Source: Lytechinus pictus
Lineage: Eukaryota; Echinodermata; Echinoidea; Temnopleuroida; Toxopneustidae
NCBI RefSeq assembly: GCF_037042905.1
Contig: NC_087246.1
Span: 37,318,001 to 37,382,000 of the forward strand
Direction of reading: 5' to 3'
Length of the DNA stretch: 64,000 nucleotides
This document shows, in pieces, positions 10,919-24,700 of this stretch. The position numbers were made by a program, and so were the translations under genes. Within the stretch, counting starts at the first letter, position 1; each line of letters starts with the position of its first letter. A model generated the notes under the pieces. The model made no database searches and was not told where the DNA came from. It saw only the letters and a program-made list of their open reading frames with translations.

Positions 10919-12259
10919 AGACCTGAACCTATTCTTAAGTCGCAGTCACATTTACAAAATCGACAAAAGACTTCGTTTAAAAAAAATCGGAATCTATATA
11001 TGTCTCAGTAATGACGATTTTGATTTTGTTCGTGGAGTTTGAGATCAAACGAAACTAAAAAAAAACCTTGCGAAACTTGATTTTCAACCAATGAAGCACC
11101 CGCATTCGGGACTTGCGCTTGATATTCTGACTTGCGTTTAAACGCAACTCTTTCTGCAACAGGTCCTTGATATCTAATCAAAGGAGTCTGTCTACTGAGA
11201 GTGCGCCATCAGTGGTTGTCACATTTTCTGAAATTGTAACTTCAAGTTCAACGTTGTGAAAAACAGTAAATGGTGAGGATAAATTAATTATGCACCCACA
11301 AAGATCAATTTCTCAAAAGGGATAAGCCTGCGGGTAATAACCTTTCTTTAATATTAGGAAATAAAGCTAGCTTGCATGCTATTACAAGTTCTTGTATGGC
11401 GATTATACAAAGATATTGATTTTATTTGAAAAAAATCAGTCAATCGTGGTGTCTTTCTTTTTTCTTTTTCTTCAAGTGGCTGTTCCACACAAAATAAGAC
11501 ATTGAATGAAATAAGAAAAATAAAAACAATATCACGCATTCATTTGGTAAAATATGATTAAAATGGAACAAAGGTAATGTAATTACGATATGCCAGCCAG
11601 AATGCAGAGCCATGTGGATGAGCAAATAAGCAAGATTTATTCTAACCCTCTCGTGGCTGAATCCACCTCCTTGCAGAATCTCGAGAATTGTGATACTTTT
11701 TATTCTCAAAGAATTTAACCACTTTATCTTCAAGTTAAATTAAATTTTGTTGCATCATTGGAAAGAGTAAATATTACTCTTTTACAATGGTCATTTATTT
11801 TGAATGATAAATAGGTGAATTTTAGGCCTGAAAAGATGTCTCAAAACAGAATTGTCTTCCTCTGTTTTCTCTTGCAAATTGTGCGAAACTTTTTATTTCG
11901 AGCCAAAATAATATCTATATCATCGTATAGCTCATTCTCTGTACTTTCTTCCACTGTCACTCTTGATATGTTGCATCTTGGAAATGGGTCAGGATCCAGC
12001 AAAAATAAGATACAAGACGAGATTTTTGAAATTTCTGAGTAGCATGGAATCCAGAGTTCTGATTGGCTGGATAATGTTTCATAACAACATGCCCGGGTAA
12101 TTTGACTAGATTACCACATGGTGAGTGTGACCCATGGAAAACTTCCTTTTATTTCCGTGGTGTGACCTAGGCCCTGGAGTAGAAGCCGTTGGAATTTTGG
12201 TGGGTGTGTGGTCTCTTTGACCAATCAGAGTGCAGTATTCATGTTTTTAAGCTGTATTC
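10919..12259. other. No gene seen
   Basis: AT-rich single-copy-looking sequence. Open frames at 11354-11733 and 11815-12042 have no recognisable domain or splice context. Confidence 0.4.
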
Positions 12260-12840
12260 AAAGGGAAATGAAACCATTTGAACAAGTGGGCTTGTGTGGA
12301 AACAGAAAAATAAAAGAAGAAGAACAAAGAAAGTTTGAGAAAATTCGGACAAAATAAGAAAGTTATGAGCATTTGAATATTGCGATCACTAATGCTATGG
12401 GGATCCTCCTATTGGCAATGCGACAAAGATGTGTGATGTCACATGTGAACAACTTTCCCTTTGATGGACTATAAAATACCCCCAAAATGTCTCTTTTTTA
12501 TCTTTCTTATGGCGATACAAACTATCCATAATGTATTCTTTGAAAATCTGTATTACATGCCCTCTAGAAAGAATACAGGATCTACTGATAGATGTGATAA
12601 AAGAGGCAGTTTAACTGAAATAATATTCTAAAGTAATGGGAAAGTTGTTCACAAGTGACATCACACATCTTTATCGCATTGCTAATTAGAGGATCTCTAT
12701 AGCATTATAGTGATCGCAATATTCAAATGCTCATAACTTTTTCATTATTTGTCCGATTTTTCTCAAACTTTCGTTGATCTGTTTTTTTTCTTCTGTTTTC
12801 ACACAAGCTTTCTTGTTCCAAAGGTTTCATTTTCCTTTAA
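12260..12840. mobile_element. Long palindromic repeat, family B, copy 1
   Basis: Inverted ends AAAGGGAAATGAAACC and GGTTTCATTTTCCTTT enclose arms with AAGTTATGAGCATTTGAATA and its complement, plus TGTGATGTCAC-type segments. The second copy is at 18213-18807. No reading frame. Confidence 0.7.
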
Positions 12841-14477
12841 TGTACTTGGCCTATAAATATGTGGATCCTGACCCATTTCTAACACCTCTTCCTACACAAT
12901 CTATATCATATTAAAGCTTAGATCTTCAGCTTTATCATGATTAAAAATTAATTGGGCTCAAACAGAAATAGTATAAAAATAAAAAAAACTTGTCAGTTAA
13001 AAATGATTATTTTGCAGCATGTTTTATCGTCAATGGAGCTTAATTGTGACGATCGTCTATACGTTCGCAGAGCAGGGGTGGCCGTACCCTTTCGAGAAAA
13101 CCGCGGGAGCTTTCATCGAAAAAATGTGCTTAGTATTTTTCTGAACCAGTGGGTTCTATTAAAACTATTCATTAAATAATAACAACAATAATATTGATAG
13201 ATTATTAGCAGTGGCGTATAGGGGGGGGGGGGCTTGGGCGCTTACCCTCCCCCAATTTTCCACGACCAAGAAAAAAAGAGAGAAGGGTGAAATATATTAT
13301 GTTCTTAATATTTTGTCGAAATCTGATACCATTTTTTTTAATGTGAAAATTTTGCCCAAAACACCGTAGCTGGCCCCATTATCAACAAATTGATTGTTAG
13401 GAGAAAAGAAGAGAACTTGTAGTTTTTCTTGATTTTGCATAAAATTACAATTCAACAAAGTCATATAGAACAATCGGATTAAGAAAAATAGCGTGTTTTC
13501 TATTTTGAATATTTTTTTATTTGCATAGAACTGATAGAATTTATGTTGAAGCAAACTACCTTAAAACTGGCTTCCATCGCAATTAAGCTGCTAGTAGTTT
13601 GCATGTGCGGCAATCCGGTGGATACCGGCGCGCCACACCGCGCCGTGTATGCGCCGCCGAGACTACTGAAAAATAAGCCTAAAATGAAAATGCACAATTT
13701 TTTTTTTCTTCTTTCTTCCCCAGTTACACATAATTTTACACACACACATTCACGCACGCGCGCGCACACGCACACACCCTCGCCCTCAACTAATTGCTCC
13801 AGCACAAGTTTACTTACAAAGACAAATTAACAAATTTTACAGGAGAATACTCAGCACACCAGTCGTTTCTTGAAAATTAGCTCCCCCGGTTGTCTCGAAA
13901 AGGACTGGTGCGTTAATTCGACTCCCCTCCCTAAACCAACCCTTTCGAGAAAAGCTCCCCCGGTTTTGTCGAAATGGTGCGGCCAACCCTTTGGGCCAAC
14001 CCATAGAGATGTATTACTAGTTTGCTAGAGTGCGGATCGGACTCGCAATAGGCGCGCATACTTAACGTTTGTGATTGCGCGGAGCATGGTCGGCCAAACG
14101 CAGACGATCGTCACAAGCCGTCAATGGTGTTCATACAACAACATCACTCGAACATCCAATCAAATACACACCTCACTGTATTGCCATCAATGCCAGGTTT
14201 TATACAGGCTCCCGAAGACATTGTATTGATTTTACAAAAATCCAATGAATACTTCCACTCTTAATACTTACAAGGGAAGGACTTTATTAGTACTATTAGT
14301 ACTGATTATTTACATCTCCACATACAAATTTCAATCTATTCATAAAAGTATATTGTTAAAATAATTACATATTCAACAATTTGGTTCAAGAAGTATATTG
14401 ACATTTTGAAGCGCATTATGGCACAATTAAAGTGTAGCACAACCCCATAGTATGTACAACAATAGAACCCTTTATTC
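12841..14477. other. No gene seen; mixed low-copy and repeat sequence
   Basis: It contains a hAT-like terminus, CAGTGGCGTATAGG plus a G run, at about 13209-13234, and a CA/CG-rich microsatellite at about 13738-13780. Similar sequence in opposite orientation (TGTGACGATCGTCT near 13045 and its complement near 14105) suggests a degraded element of about 1.1 kb. Confidence 0.4.
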
Positions 14478-15085
14478 TTAAAGGACATGTCCACCCCAAC
14501 AAAAATTTGATTTGAATTAAAAGAGAAAAATCCAACAAGCATAACACTGAGAATTTAATCAAAATCGGATATATAATAAGAAAGTTATGACGTTTTTAAG
14601 TTTCGCTTAATTTCACAAAACAGTTATACTCACACCCTGGTCAGTATGCAAATGATGGAACTGTCATCACTCATTCACTATTTCTTTTGTATTTTATTAT
14701 ATGAATTATGGAATATTCAAATTATCTCCCTGTTGTCCTGTGAAAGAAAGTTTTATTCCTCCCTGAACATGTGGTATCACCATTATTTTAACATTATGGT
14801 TCAGTCAAGTGTGTCCTTATTGTCAAATCTGTAAAAAATGAAATATTGTATAATTCAAACAATAAAAAACAAAAGAAACAGTGTGTGATGGACATCATCG
14901 ACTCTCTCATTTGCATGTCACTGAGTTGTGCATATAACTGTTTTTGTGAGAAATGAGCGAAAGTTTAAAATGTCACAACTTTCTTATTTTACATCCAATT
15001 TTGATGAAATTTTCAGTGTTATGCTTGTTTGATTTTTCTATATTTATCCAAGTCAACATTTTTCTGGAGTGGACTTGACCTTTAA
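14478..15085. mobile_element. Long palindromic repeat, family A
   Basis: Terminal arms TTAAAGGACATGTCCACC and GGAGTGGACTTGACCTTTAA are inverted copies. The internal order is as in the 45355 copy, including the CTCACTATTTCTTTTGT segments in both orientations. Confidence 0.75.
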
Positions 15086-16850
15086 TTTAAATGAAATTAG
15101 GAACATGAGAGAACTTATGTTCATAGGTTAATGAACTGAAGAATTTAAATTAAGCTCCAAACATAAACCGATATCACTTTCACCTCAGCTTTTCATTAAT
15201 ACCTCGCAAGTACATCTGACGCTACGAATGAACTGAATAAATCGTTGTGACAACATCGGGACAAATTTCATTTTTCAACTTTTAAGTAAAGAAGGCCGTA
15301 CTATGAGTATTTCACTGATATATCAACTAAATGATTTTTTTTTGTCACTCTGAACCTTTATAGGCACTTTGAACAAGGGGAATTGGTTTCCTGACAAGTG
15401 ATTTTGGGATTGGTCACCAATATATTTCACCTAAAAGTTCTTCGAAGGCTAACTGATAATGTGCAGCTCACCAGGTGGAAAGTATTGGAAAAACCCGGAG
15501 GAATTGAGAATTATTAAACGTGGATGAAAAGAGATACTTGTTTCCTAATGACGGCCAGTCGAGCATCACCATCTCATCCTTGGTATACGCTTCACCTGCT
15601 TACATAATATTTACCGCATAAAAAGCATCATATCATCTTGGTCTTTTAAAATGTCAACCGGATTTCAAGAAAATAATACTCTTCTCTTTCCCATTTACCA
15701 CTTTCTCGCATTTCAATTCTACTCGTTTATCTTTAATTTTTAATCACAACCCAACATCGTCAAAAACCAATAAATAACGTTGAATACAAATTTGATAATT
15801 TCGAAAAATTCGACTCTTCAAAAACTACTTTTGTGAACAAATGAAAGATGAAAGATAATAATAACAAATATAATGAATGATGATAATCCGGTAAAACAAT
15901 GAATTACAAGTATAAGAAATTGGAGACTATGAACTCCTCAAGTAAACATATGCATTTTGCTGGTGAAATATTACGCTCTAGTATGTCTATGGTGTGTCTA
16001 GTATTACATAAACTCTAGAATTCATCTTGCCGTTGGATACTATTCTGATGCTCTGCCATGCCTGATAACTCGAGTACAAAAAAGGTTATTGAAAAAAAAG
16101 TAAAGGGAAAATGTGGGGAAATTGTGCTCTAACGCACGTTAGAATCACACCTCTTACTGTATCATCCGTGAGCTCTAGGTGGATGTCATTGGCAGACATT
16201 AAACGAAACCATAATTAGTCCTGATAATCAAGAACAGTACATAATTATTAACGTATTTAAATGTGAAAAAATAATATTTCAATGGAAACGAAATCTGAAT
16301 GTCTACTACGATTCGCGTCACAAAGTAGTCGTTCCAGAATATTCATTGTGTTGCTTACGATTTATTACAGACAGATCGAGTGTCTAGCCTCGGAATTTCT
16401 ATTTCATCCACAAATTAGTCTAATACACATGTTTAATTTTTCATACTAATTGCTGCAAAAAAAATATATGACAAAGCCCTCTATCAAAGGCTAACCACGC
16501 TCTGCTGCAAGGTTATCTTTTAAATACCGGCCAATACGTTACCATCAGATTTCAGATAATGCCAAAAGAAGATGTAATATTGGTTGAATAATATGATAAG
16601 TCTGTTTTTTCCCAAGAGTTAGAGTTAAATTTTTATACATCTCCAACAGTGACTTGTAAAATATAAATACAGCATAGTGTCGTGTGAAAATATTTTTGAT
16701 GGGCTTAGCTTCCCTTTTAATGGAAACAATCTAATCAAGATGTGAACTTATAATTCATATATAGATAAATAATATCAAAAAGCTTCTGTACATACATCCT
16801 ACCATCATAGAAACAGTGTTATCAGTAGCATTGTAACAAATAAATCTAAA
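15086..16850. other. No gene seen
   Basis: AT-rich sequence with stops in all frames and no recognised repeat. Confidence 0.4.
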
Positions 16851-16854
16851 CATC

Positions 16855-17715
16855 AAAAGGGAGTCTTGAAATAAAATGATCTATTCAGTAAGTATACTGA
16901 TGTGATTGTATACTCAACATCAGTTAAGGGTGTCTTAAAATAAGTGGATATATTGTATTCTGATGTGATTGTATACCCAACATAAATTAAGGGTGTCTTA
17001 AAGTAAGTGGATCTATTCAGTCAGTATACTGATATGATTGTATACCCCGTTGTATACCTACATCAGTTAGAGTGTCTCAAGATAAGTGGATCTATTGTAT
17101 ACTGATGTGATTGTATACTCAACATCAATTAAGGGTGTCTTAAAATAAGTGGATCTATTCAGTCAGTATACTGATGTGATTGTATACCTAACATGAATTA
17201 AGGGAGTCTTAAAATAATTGTGTCTATTATTCAGTAAGTATACTGACATGACTGATGTGATTATATACCCAACATCAATTAACTCTTTGCCCGCTTTGTT
17301 CAACTAGAGTCACATACAGGGGGCTGCCAACTTCGACTCAAGTCACATTTCATTCACAATACACACAGAATGTATAAAGTCTATTGTTCACGCAAACATA
17401 CACAATAGTGATGTGCATCGCATTGTACCATGTACACACAAAGCTTTTCTTTCAAATAAACCAATCAAAAGTTATTGTGAGCTGAATTAGCATTGTCCAT
17501 GCAAATTCCCTCTTAAGATTGCACCTTGAAATTAATGTGGCGCAGGAGTGATTCGGTCCGTGGCGGGGAAAGAGTTAATGGTGTCTTAAAATAAGTGGAT
17601 CTATTTAGTAAATATACTGATGTAATTGTATACCCAAGATCAATTAAGGGTGTCTTAAATAAGTGGATCTATCCAGTAAATATACTGATGTGATAGAATG
17701 TCCTAACGACTGCCT
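16855..17715. repeat. Minisatellite of about 70-100 bp units
   Basis: Units follow the pattern AAGGGTGTCTTAAAATAAG, TGGATCTATTCAGT, AGTATACTGATGTGATTG, TATACCCAACATCAATT. Roughly seven complete or partial units are visible. One is cut by the TTAA-flanked element at 17283-17574. Confidence 0.8.
17283..17574. mobile_element. piggyBac-type non-autonomous element with TTAA duplication
   Basis: Termini CTCTTTGCCCGC and GCGGGGAAAGAG form an imperfect inverted pair, flanked on both sides by TTAA (17279-17282, 17575-17578). Removing the element and one TTAA restores the minisatellite unit (ACATCAATTAA joined to the GGTGTCTTAAAA segment). TTAA targeting and CCCTTTGCC-like ends are characteristic of piggyBac elements. 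Confidence 0.8.
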
Positions 17716-18212
17716 TATATCCGGGATGTGGTGGGATTGGAATAAGATCTTTCACAGAGGCTCAGTTTGTGGTGATAATATTAATCTTATCAGAAACTAA
17801 ATATGACCAAAAACGTGTGTTGTATAACATAATTATGGTTCATGCATGTTAAAAATAATTTCAGATCACTGATGCCATAACAATACTCTAAATGTACAAT
17901 ATTGTGAATGCTTTCAGGAGGGGACTTTCTGTAAATGAGAGTTATTAACTTCTTAATGGTATATATATAATTTTTTAAAACGTACATAAGTTTTACGGTT
18001 TTCTCATTTACTATACAGGTTACCTCAAATTAATACTTTTTCGTTTATCATTTTGTTTGATTAAACTTCAAGTTTAGATTTTGTACACGCTGTTGAAGCA
18101 AAGAAGACTTATTAAAAGAAAGAAAGGGTGAAATGGAAATTGTTAGAATAAAATTATAGCTAAATTGTTAATTTAGTATTTTCATTCCAGGTCAGATTTA
18201 TCAACGATATTC
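17716..18212. other. No gene seen
   Basis: AT-rich spacer between two repeats. The 65-codon open frame on the - strand at 17790-17987 has no supporting feature. Confidence 0.4.
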
Positions 18213-18807
18213 TTTAAAGGAGAATGAAACTATTGGAGCAAGTTAGCTTTTGCGAAAGCAGAAAAATCTAAGAATAAGATCAACAAAAATTTGAGTAAAA
18301 TAGGACTAGCAATAGAAGAGTTATGAGCATTTGAATGTCGAGATCACTAATGCTATGGAGATCCTCCTTTTGGCAATGCGACCAAGATCTATGATGTCAC
18401 AGATGAACAACTCTCCCCTTTTGGACACTGAAAATATACCCCAAAACATCTCTTTTTGCTCATTCTAATCATATGACAAAATGATTCATCAATGATATAA
18501 TGTTGTGAAACCTCTGTACTTGTCCTCTCATAAAGAGAACACCTCACCTTGTGATAGACTCTATAAAAGTGATAATATAAGTGAAATAAGTACTAAAGTA
18601 ATGAGGGAGTTGTACGTGTGTGACATCACAGATCTTGGTCGCATTGCCAACGGGAGGATCTACATGGCATTAGTGATCTCAATATTCAAATGCTCATAAC
18701 TTTCTTATCATTCATTCAATCTTCCTCAAATTTTCAACAATATGTTTCTTTGATTTTTCTCTTTGACATGGATTCAGCTGGTTTCAAGGGTTTCATTCTC
18801 CTTTAAA
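18213..18807. mobile_element. Long palindromic repeat, family B, copy 2
   Basis: Inverted ends TTTAAAGGAGAATGAAAC and GTTTCATTCTCCTTTAAA. The inner segments GAGTTATGAGCATTTGAATG and GATCACTAATGCTATGGAG match the copy at 12260-12840. Confidence 0.75.
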
Positions 18808-19960
18808 TCAATGTACGGATACTTTCAAGCCAGTCTTAAGCTTTGACTGATGTTGAATCGAATTGTATTACGTTACAAAAGAAATCGTCAAGAATTCAAA
18901 GGAGTAAGAACAAGAACGGAACAATTTTATCTTAAACCTGTTAAAGTTTACGAAACTGAGAAAACAGAGGTTAATCTGAAGAAACAAATGTCAAATACAG
19001 TGATTTAAAAAAGCACGACAGATGGGCTTAGCATATTTTTATTTGAGCGAGGTGGCGGACAAGCTAGGTGAGAATATTTTTTATAAGGTCTATACAAAAT
19101 AAAAAGCCCTCGAGATATTAACAAAAGCATTTGGAATAAAAGACCTACACATACGTCTTTCGACCCAAACCGACGTTGGCGAAGTAATAATAAAAGCCCT
19201 ACCTCAGTCAGTTGAATTATATAAGGTTGAGAAGTGCAAAGATTTCATCGGTTGATTTGAAAGCTTTGCAAAATATCACCTGCTTGTAATCTTCTGAAGA
19301 AGTCAATTCAAAGGACTGATCAATTGAGACTAAAATGCGACGATGGATAGAAGATGGAAAAAAGGTGTTGGGGTTGCAGCTTTATTCACAAAGTGACATG
19401 TTAGTTTTATTTTAGATAGGCGAGGTGAATTTGCAACAGTCATTTACTGCATTTAAAAAGAGTAAACATTACATTTCGATTTCAGTGTAGTCTCATAGGA
19501 GCACTCTTGAAAAGAAAATTAAAAGGTTAAACGGAAGAAAGACAGGTAAAACAGTCTTCCCAACAAAACTCTCTCAAAGCATGATAAAATGATAAATAGT
19601 AATATGAATAGTGAACATTTATTGCTCGCTTGATTAAAATAATGATCACCTCTGCTCTGTGACCTTTACCTTTTTACTTCATAATCCCACTTTTACATAC
19701 TGTATCTTTATTAAATCTCTAAGATAATATAAAGAATAATATGAAAAAACATTTTTATCATGATTACGTGTGTATAGATAATTTAACGAAAATGTGTCCA
19801 TGGCACAGGCCCTATTTGATTGCAATAAATATGACGAAGTTATGGTATTTTAAGTCAACAGATTGGAAGATATTATTTCTTAAAACCTTTTTATTACAAT
19901 AACCTACAAAACACATAATTAAATAAAATAGACCCGCCAATCAAGGTATTATTGATTGAT
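18808..19960. other. No gene seen
   Basis: AT-rich sequence without a convincing frame or repeat. Confidence 0.4.
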
Positions 19961-20105
19961 TGATTGATTCTTTATTTCCATGCAAAAGATAAATCATACA
20001 ACAGAAAATATATTGACAATATTTCACGGTAAAATAACAATAAACAATCATTGCATGGGAGGGGACAGTCATAAGCACAAAGGCTTGAAAAAGGACGCCC
20101 CTCAA
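19961..20105 (-). mobile_element. LINE 3' end with GATT tail and two-stem fold
   Basis: A (TTGA)n tail at 19961-19976 is followed by sequence that on the - strand forms GAGGGG/CCCCTC (20098-20103 with 20059-20064) around AAGC/GCTT (20083-20086 with 20073-20076). It is a 5'-truncated LINE remnant. Confidence 0.55.
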
Positions 20106-20806
20106 GAAAGATTATGAAAGCAGCATTTCGACCCGAAACTCAAATCTTAATTTCATTGAAATATTTGTTACTCATAGAATAGGAATAACCACCCATTGCA
20201 TATCCATTATGAAAATTCTATAAATGTTTTACTTTAAATTTGAAAGTTCCATATTTTTATCATTTTGGGGGTAATCCTATGGAAATGAAAATTTCAGCAA
20301 TATATTTATTTTAAATTATTTTCACACCTGGCTAATCCTTCAGACCTTCACTAGCAGCGCCCTGGTAACGATTTTTTTTACAGGGGCGCTCAAGTAACTT
20401 TGACAAGTAAAAAAGAAAAAAGGGGTTCACTAAAAAATGAAGGTCGTTTTGGTCCCGAGAAATTTGACAAGCGAAGAAAAGAGGTTTCACTATAAAATAA
20501 ATGTCGTTTTGGTCCATAAAAACTTGATATTTTGGTTACATTTTAGAGATTTATCATGCCTATCAGATTTCCAGGGGGTACTGCCTATGGAAAATAACAC
20601 ACGCATCACCCTTACCAGGGCCATGTTCACCAGTGTTCAAATTAGCTTCACACCCCATCGCTCCTTTAATGAATGTCTTCTCCAAAACATACATTCATTT
20701 ATTCTTATGAATGACTTATCAGGCCAAAAAGATTTCCCGGCGAAATAAGAGATATCAATAGAAATTCAACTCGAATTATTTTTGAAAGACAAAAGTTTAT
20801 TATCTA
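20106..20806. other. Repeat remnants, no gene
   Basis: Fragments related to the CAGCACCC/G-run family lie at about 20565-20625. On the - strand an AATAAA at 20801-20796 could serve the PRRT-like gene upstream of it, but that is a guess from position alone. Confidence 0.3.
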
Positions 20807-21060
20807 CACTGTAAAAAATATTGGGTAAAATTTTAACCAGCACGAGGGTAATTATGTGTCCAACCAATTTGGGGCAGTATTTTACCCAATGCGGGAAGCA
20901 TATTGTCCAGTAAGGTTTAAAAAATAAGCAGCAATTATTTTAGAATGGGCAAAATTTTCATCACACTGGAGAAATAAAAATGCCAAAAAGAAATGCTCAA
21001 TGTTGGTTGGACACATAATTACCCTCATGGAGCATTTTTACCCAATATGTTTTTAGAGTG
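20807..21060. mobile_element. MITE with CACTGTAAAAA/TTTTTAGAGTG-type ends
   Basis: CACTGTAAAAAATATTGGG at the left and CCAATATGTTTTTAGAGTG at the right form an imperfect inverted repeat. GGGTAATTATGTGTCCAACC and its complement pair inside. It lies downstream of the PRRT-like stop codon and may be in its 3' UTR. Confidence 0.65.
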
Positions 21061-21289
21061 CAATGCAATTGAATTATTCAACCGAAATACCGTAATCTGT
21101 ATATTGGAGAGTGGGGTTCTTATTCATACGATACAGTACATCCGTGCTGAACTCAAGTAGGCATATTCCAATATTACCCGTTGCTACGTTTGGCAAGTCT
21201 ATGGCTAGATTTCGGGTTGTCGTGTAGAACGTTGGGTTTAAAGGTAGTCATTAATGATTGCATTGGTAAACATGTCTCTTCAGCTACAC

Positions 21290-21771
21290 TTATGACCGAA
21301 CAGGAGGTAGAGCACCGAAGTCTCCAACAGTAACACTACCAACACAACTAGTAACCTCTTTTCCCTTGGGCCACGCCCTCTTAACCCCACCCTGAGAGGG
21401 CGTCCCTCGACACTCTGTTGCTGATGTCAGTGGTGTCACCTGCTTTCTTCTGGCATATCTACCGCCAGGATTGAAACGCTCAATGGCTGAATGGAAAATC
21501 TTGGAGATACCAGTTCTCTTTGCGTCTCGGACGTCGTTCACCTTCTTCGCTTTACCTGCGAGTATAAATACAAGAACAGCCATGAGGATTTCCTCAAGTC
21601 TCATAAGACTCTGGAATGCCCACCAAGGCCAGGTTGGTACCACCACCAGGTCGGAGAAGATACCAAACACACCAAATGCACCGTATATGTGGGTAGCGCA
21701 GCTCGCAACGGCTATCCCACTGCATACCATGATGTTGCGATGAAGACGCATGGCTTTCTTATCTTGACTTC
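21290..21771 (-). CDS. Exon 2 of PRRT-like gene, with stop
   Basis: It begins after TTTTTCATACAG on the - strand and completes a phase 1 glycine codon, then reads [20 protein letters not shown]. It holds the last two predicted helices and a serine/arginine-rich tail. 482 bases. Confidence 0.8.
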
Positions 21772-24700
21772 CTGTATGAAAAACAACAACAACAACAATA
21801 GTAGTAATAATAATAATAAGAAGAATTGCCTATACAATCCTTGTATAGTTAACATTTCACGTGCAATTTCATTTTAATTAGTTTATTAATTTATTTTCTT
21901 ATATATTGATTGATTGATTTTTTTTTTTTATTATTATCTTTTTTTTTTTTGGGGGGGTTAATATATGACAAAAAACTACCCGGAAATATTTCTCCGTGCC
22001 GTCGATTTATTTGTTTCATCAAGCAAAATTGAATAATGAAAATCATCATGCATGATAATGCATGGCTGATGCTCATAGTCATGACCTTAAATTGCAATGC
22101 AGGTCATGCTATTCAGATTGTTACTCACAGTCCTTGTGAATGTGATATTCTCAATGCATCGTTAAGGAGATCCATCAAGTTTGCCCATGTAGTTCTACTG
22201 TCTACTCGACACATACGAGTCACCTGGATATTGATCTACTAATTATATCCGAAAGGTAATCAATATCATATCATTGCATTTATAGTATAAAACGACAGAG
22301 TTCAGACTGAATATTTTTGTGTGGAGTCGTCTTTCATTTGATGTTACGACTGAGTAATAACAAGGCCTGATTATTTGACATACCAAGAACAGACAGAGAA
22401 GGGAAAGGTATATAAACATCTACAATGATAGGGAGATTATTTGAACAATGCAGTTTAAATTAGGCCATCCACAGAAAGCGTTTTCATTTGAAATAAAAGA
22501 TGCAGTGCCTGGTTAGCTCATCAAGTACACATTCAAATGATATATACCAATATCAGTAACCTAGCAACTCCAGTCATTGAGTTAACTCACCATGTTGGCA
22601 TGTTGATTGCATTACACTCCAAAACTGACTTCGCTCAAAAATTAAGAATGTAAACGAGTGTGGGTGTGCGGTGCATGTGTGTGTTTATTTGTGAATTTGG
22701 GTGTATTTGTGTTTGGAGAGCCAATTAGAAATGGCTGGGGATAGCGTAAACATCCAAACAGGAATTATCAATCATATTCCATGGTGATATAAATGTATGC
22801 CTCACTGGTGTGGAGTTTAAAGCAAACTCAACAACAAAAAAAGGCACCCGCAATTTATGCACTCTCAAAACAGTTTACCCAACATTGGGTAAAATGGGAA
22901 CATGTATACTTGCTGGGTAAAATAGTACCAAAAACTTTGTGAATTTTATGCAATGTTGCGTTTACATTTACCCTTTAAACTTGCATATTGCCCAACATGG
23001 GGGAAAAATTACACAGCAAACATGCCTGTTTCCTTTATATATATATATATATTTATATATATGTATATATATATACATACATATATATATATATGTATAT
23101 ATACATACATATATATATATATATATCAATATTTGGTAAATTTTTACTCAATCTTGTTTTGAGTGTGCAGAAAATACTCACACCCGTACTCATCTAACAA
23201 ACACCATTTTGGCATTTTGGTAGCTTCATAGTAATATATAATATTGTATACTCGCCTTGCATGTTTTTCTTCTGACTCAAACTAGACTTGAAATTCGCTT
23301 TGATGAGTTGACTGACCCTGAAATAACCAACCGCTAAAAGTGCACTCCATGTTATGTAGATTATTTGACACATAAGCAGCAACCCTTTCATGTCGATAAA
23401 AAATGAAACGAGAACGTCCGTTCCTAGAACTACTAAGAAGTGTACACCACAAACTCGAGCAACAGCAGAGAATTTTTGAAAGCGAGGAGGCGCCAAAGAA
23501 ACCTTTGTTGTATCGATAAGAACGAGTAACAGTGTGGAAAGAACAGCTGTGAGACAAGGAAACCCAATGGACCACATCATACGGGATAGGAGAATTGGTG
23601 TATTTTCTCGCGCTCCGTATGGATTTACAAAGAGTGAGATGGACCGAGTAACCCCAAATATTAATAGAAGTGTGTTTAATGTTGCAGTCAGTGACCTGGA
23701 TCCCGTACGATGCCTGTCTCCAAAGACAGTCATGACAACATGACTGGCATACGTCCCAACAAGTATAAACCCGAAGGCAAAACCATATATATGTAAGCCC
23801 CAAGCTGGTCCAAGCAAGTCAAAAGCTTTATCCCAATCTGGTCCAGGCTCGGGCCACGGCTCTCCTTCTGGTTCTGGTTCAGCGGTTGAATTTGAAAAGG
23901 GTTCTGGTTCACCTTCATGTTCAGGTTCTGGTTCACTTTCTCCTTCTGCCGTTGGTTCAGGCTCACTTTCTCCTTCTGCTGTCGGTTCAGGTTCACTTTC
24001 CCCTTCTGCTGTTGGTTCTGGTTCACTTTCTCCTTCTGCCGTTGGTTCAGGTTCACTTTCCCCTTCTGCAGTTGGTTCTGGTTCACTTTCTCCTTCTGCT
24101 GTCGGTTCAGGTTCACTTTCCCCTTCTGCTGTTGGTTCTGGTTCACTTTCCCCTTCTGCTGTTGGTTCAGGTTCACTTTCTCCTTCTGCAGTTGGTTCTG
24201 GTTCACTTACTCCTTCTGCAGTTGGTTCTGGTTCACTTTCTCCTTCTGCTGTTGGTTCGGGCTCACTTTCTCCTTCTGCAGTTGGTTCAGGTTCACTTTC
24301 CCCTTCTGCTGTTGGTTCTGGTTCACTTTCCCCTTCTGCAGTTGGTTCTGGTTCACTTTCCCCTTCTGCTGTTGGTTCTGGTTCACTTTTCCCTTCTGCC
24401 GTTGGTTCTGGTTCACTTTCCCCTTCTGCTGTTGGTTCTGGTTCACTTTCCCCTTCTGCAGTTGGTTCTGGTTCACTTTCCCCTTCTGCAGTTGGTTCTG
24501 GTTCACTTTCCCCTTCTGCTGTTGGTTCTGGTTCACTTTCCCCTTCTGTCGTTGGTTCTGGTTCACTTTCCCCTTCTGCTGTTGGTTCTGGTTCACTTTC
24601 CCCTTCTGCAGTTGGTTCTGGTTCACTTTCTCCTTCTGCAGTTGGTTCGGGCTCACTTTCTCCTTCTGCTGTTGGTTCTGGTTCACTTTCTCCTTCTGCT

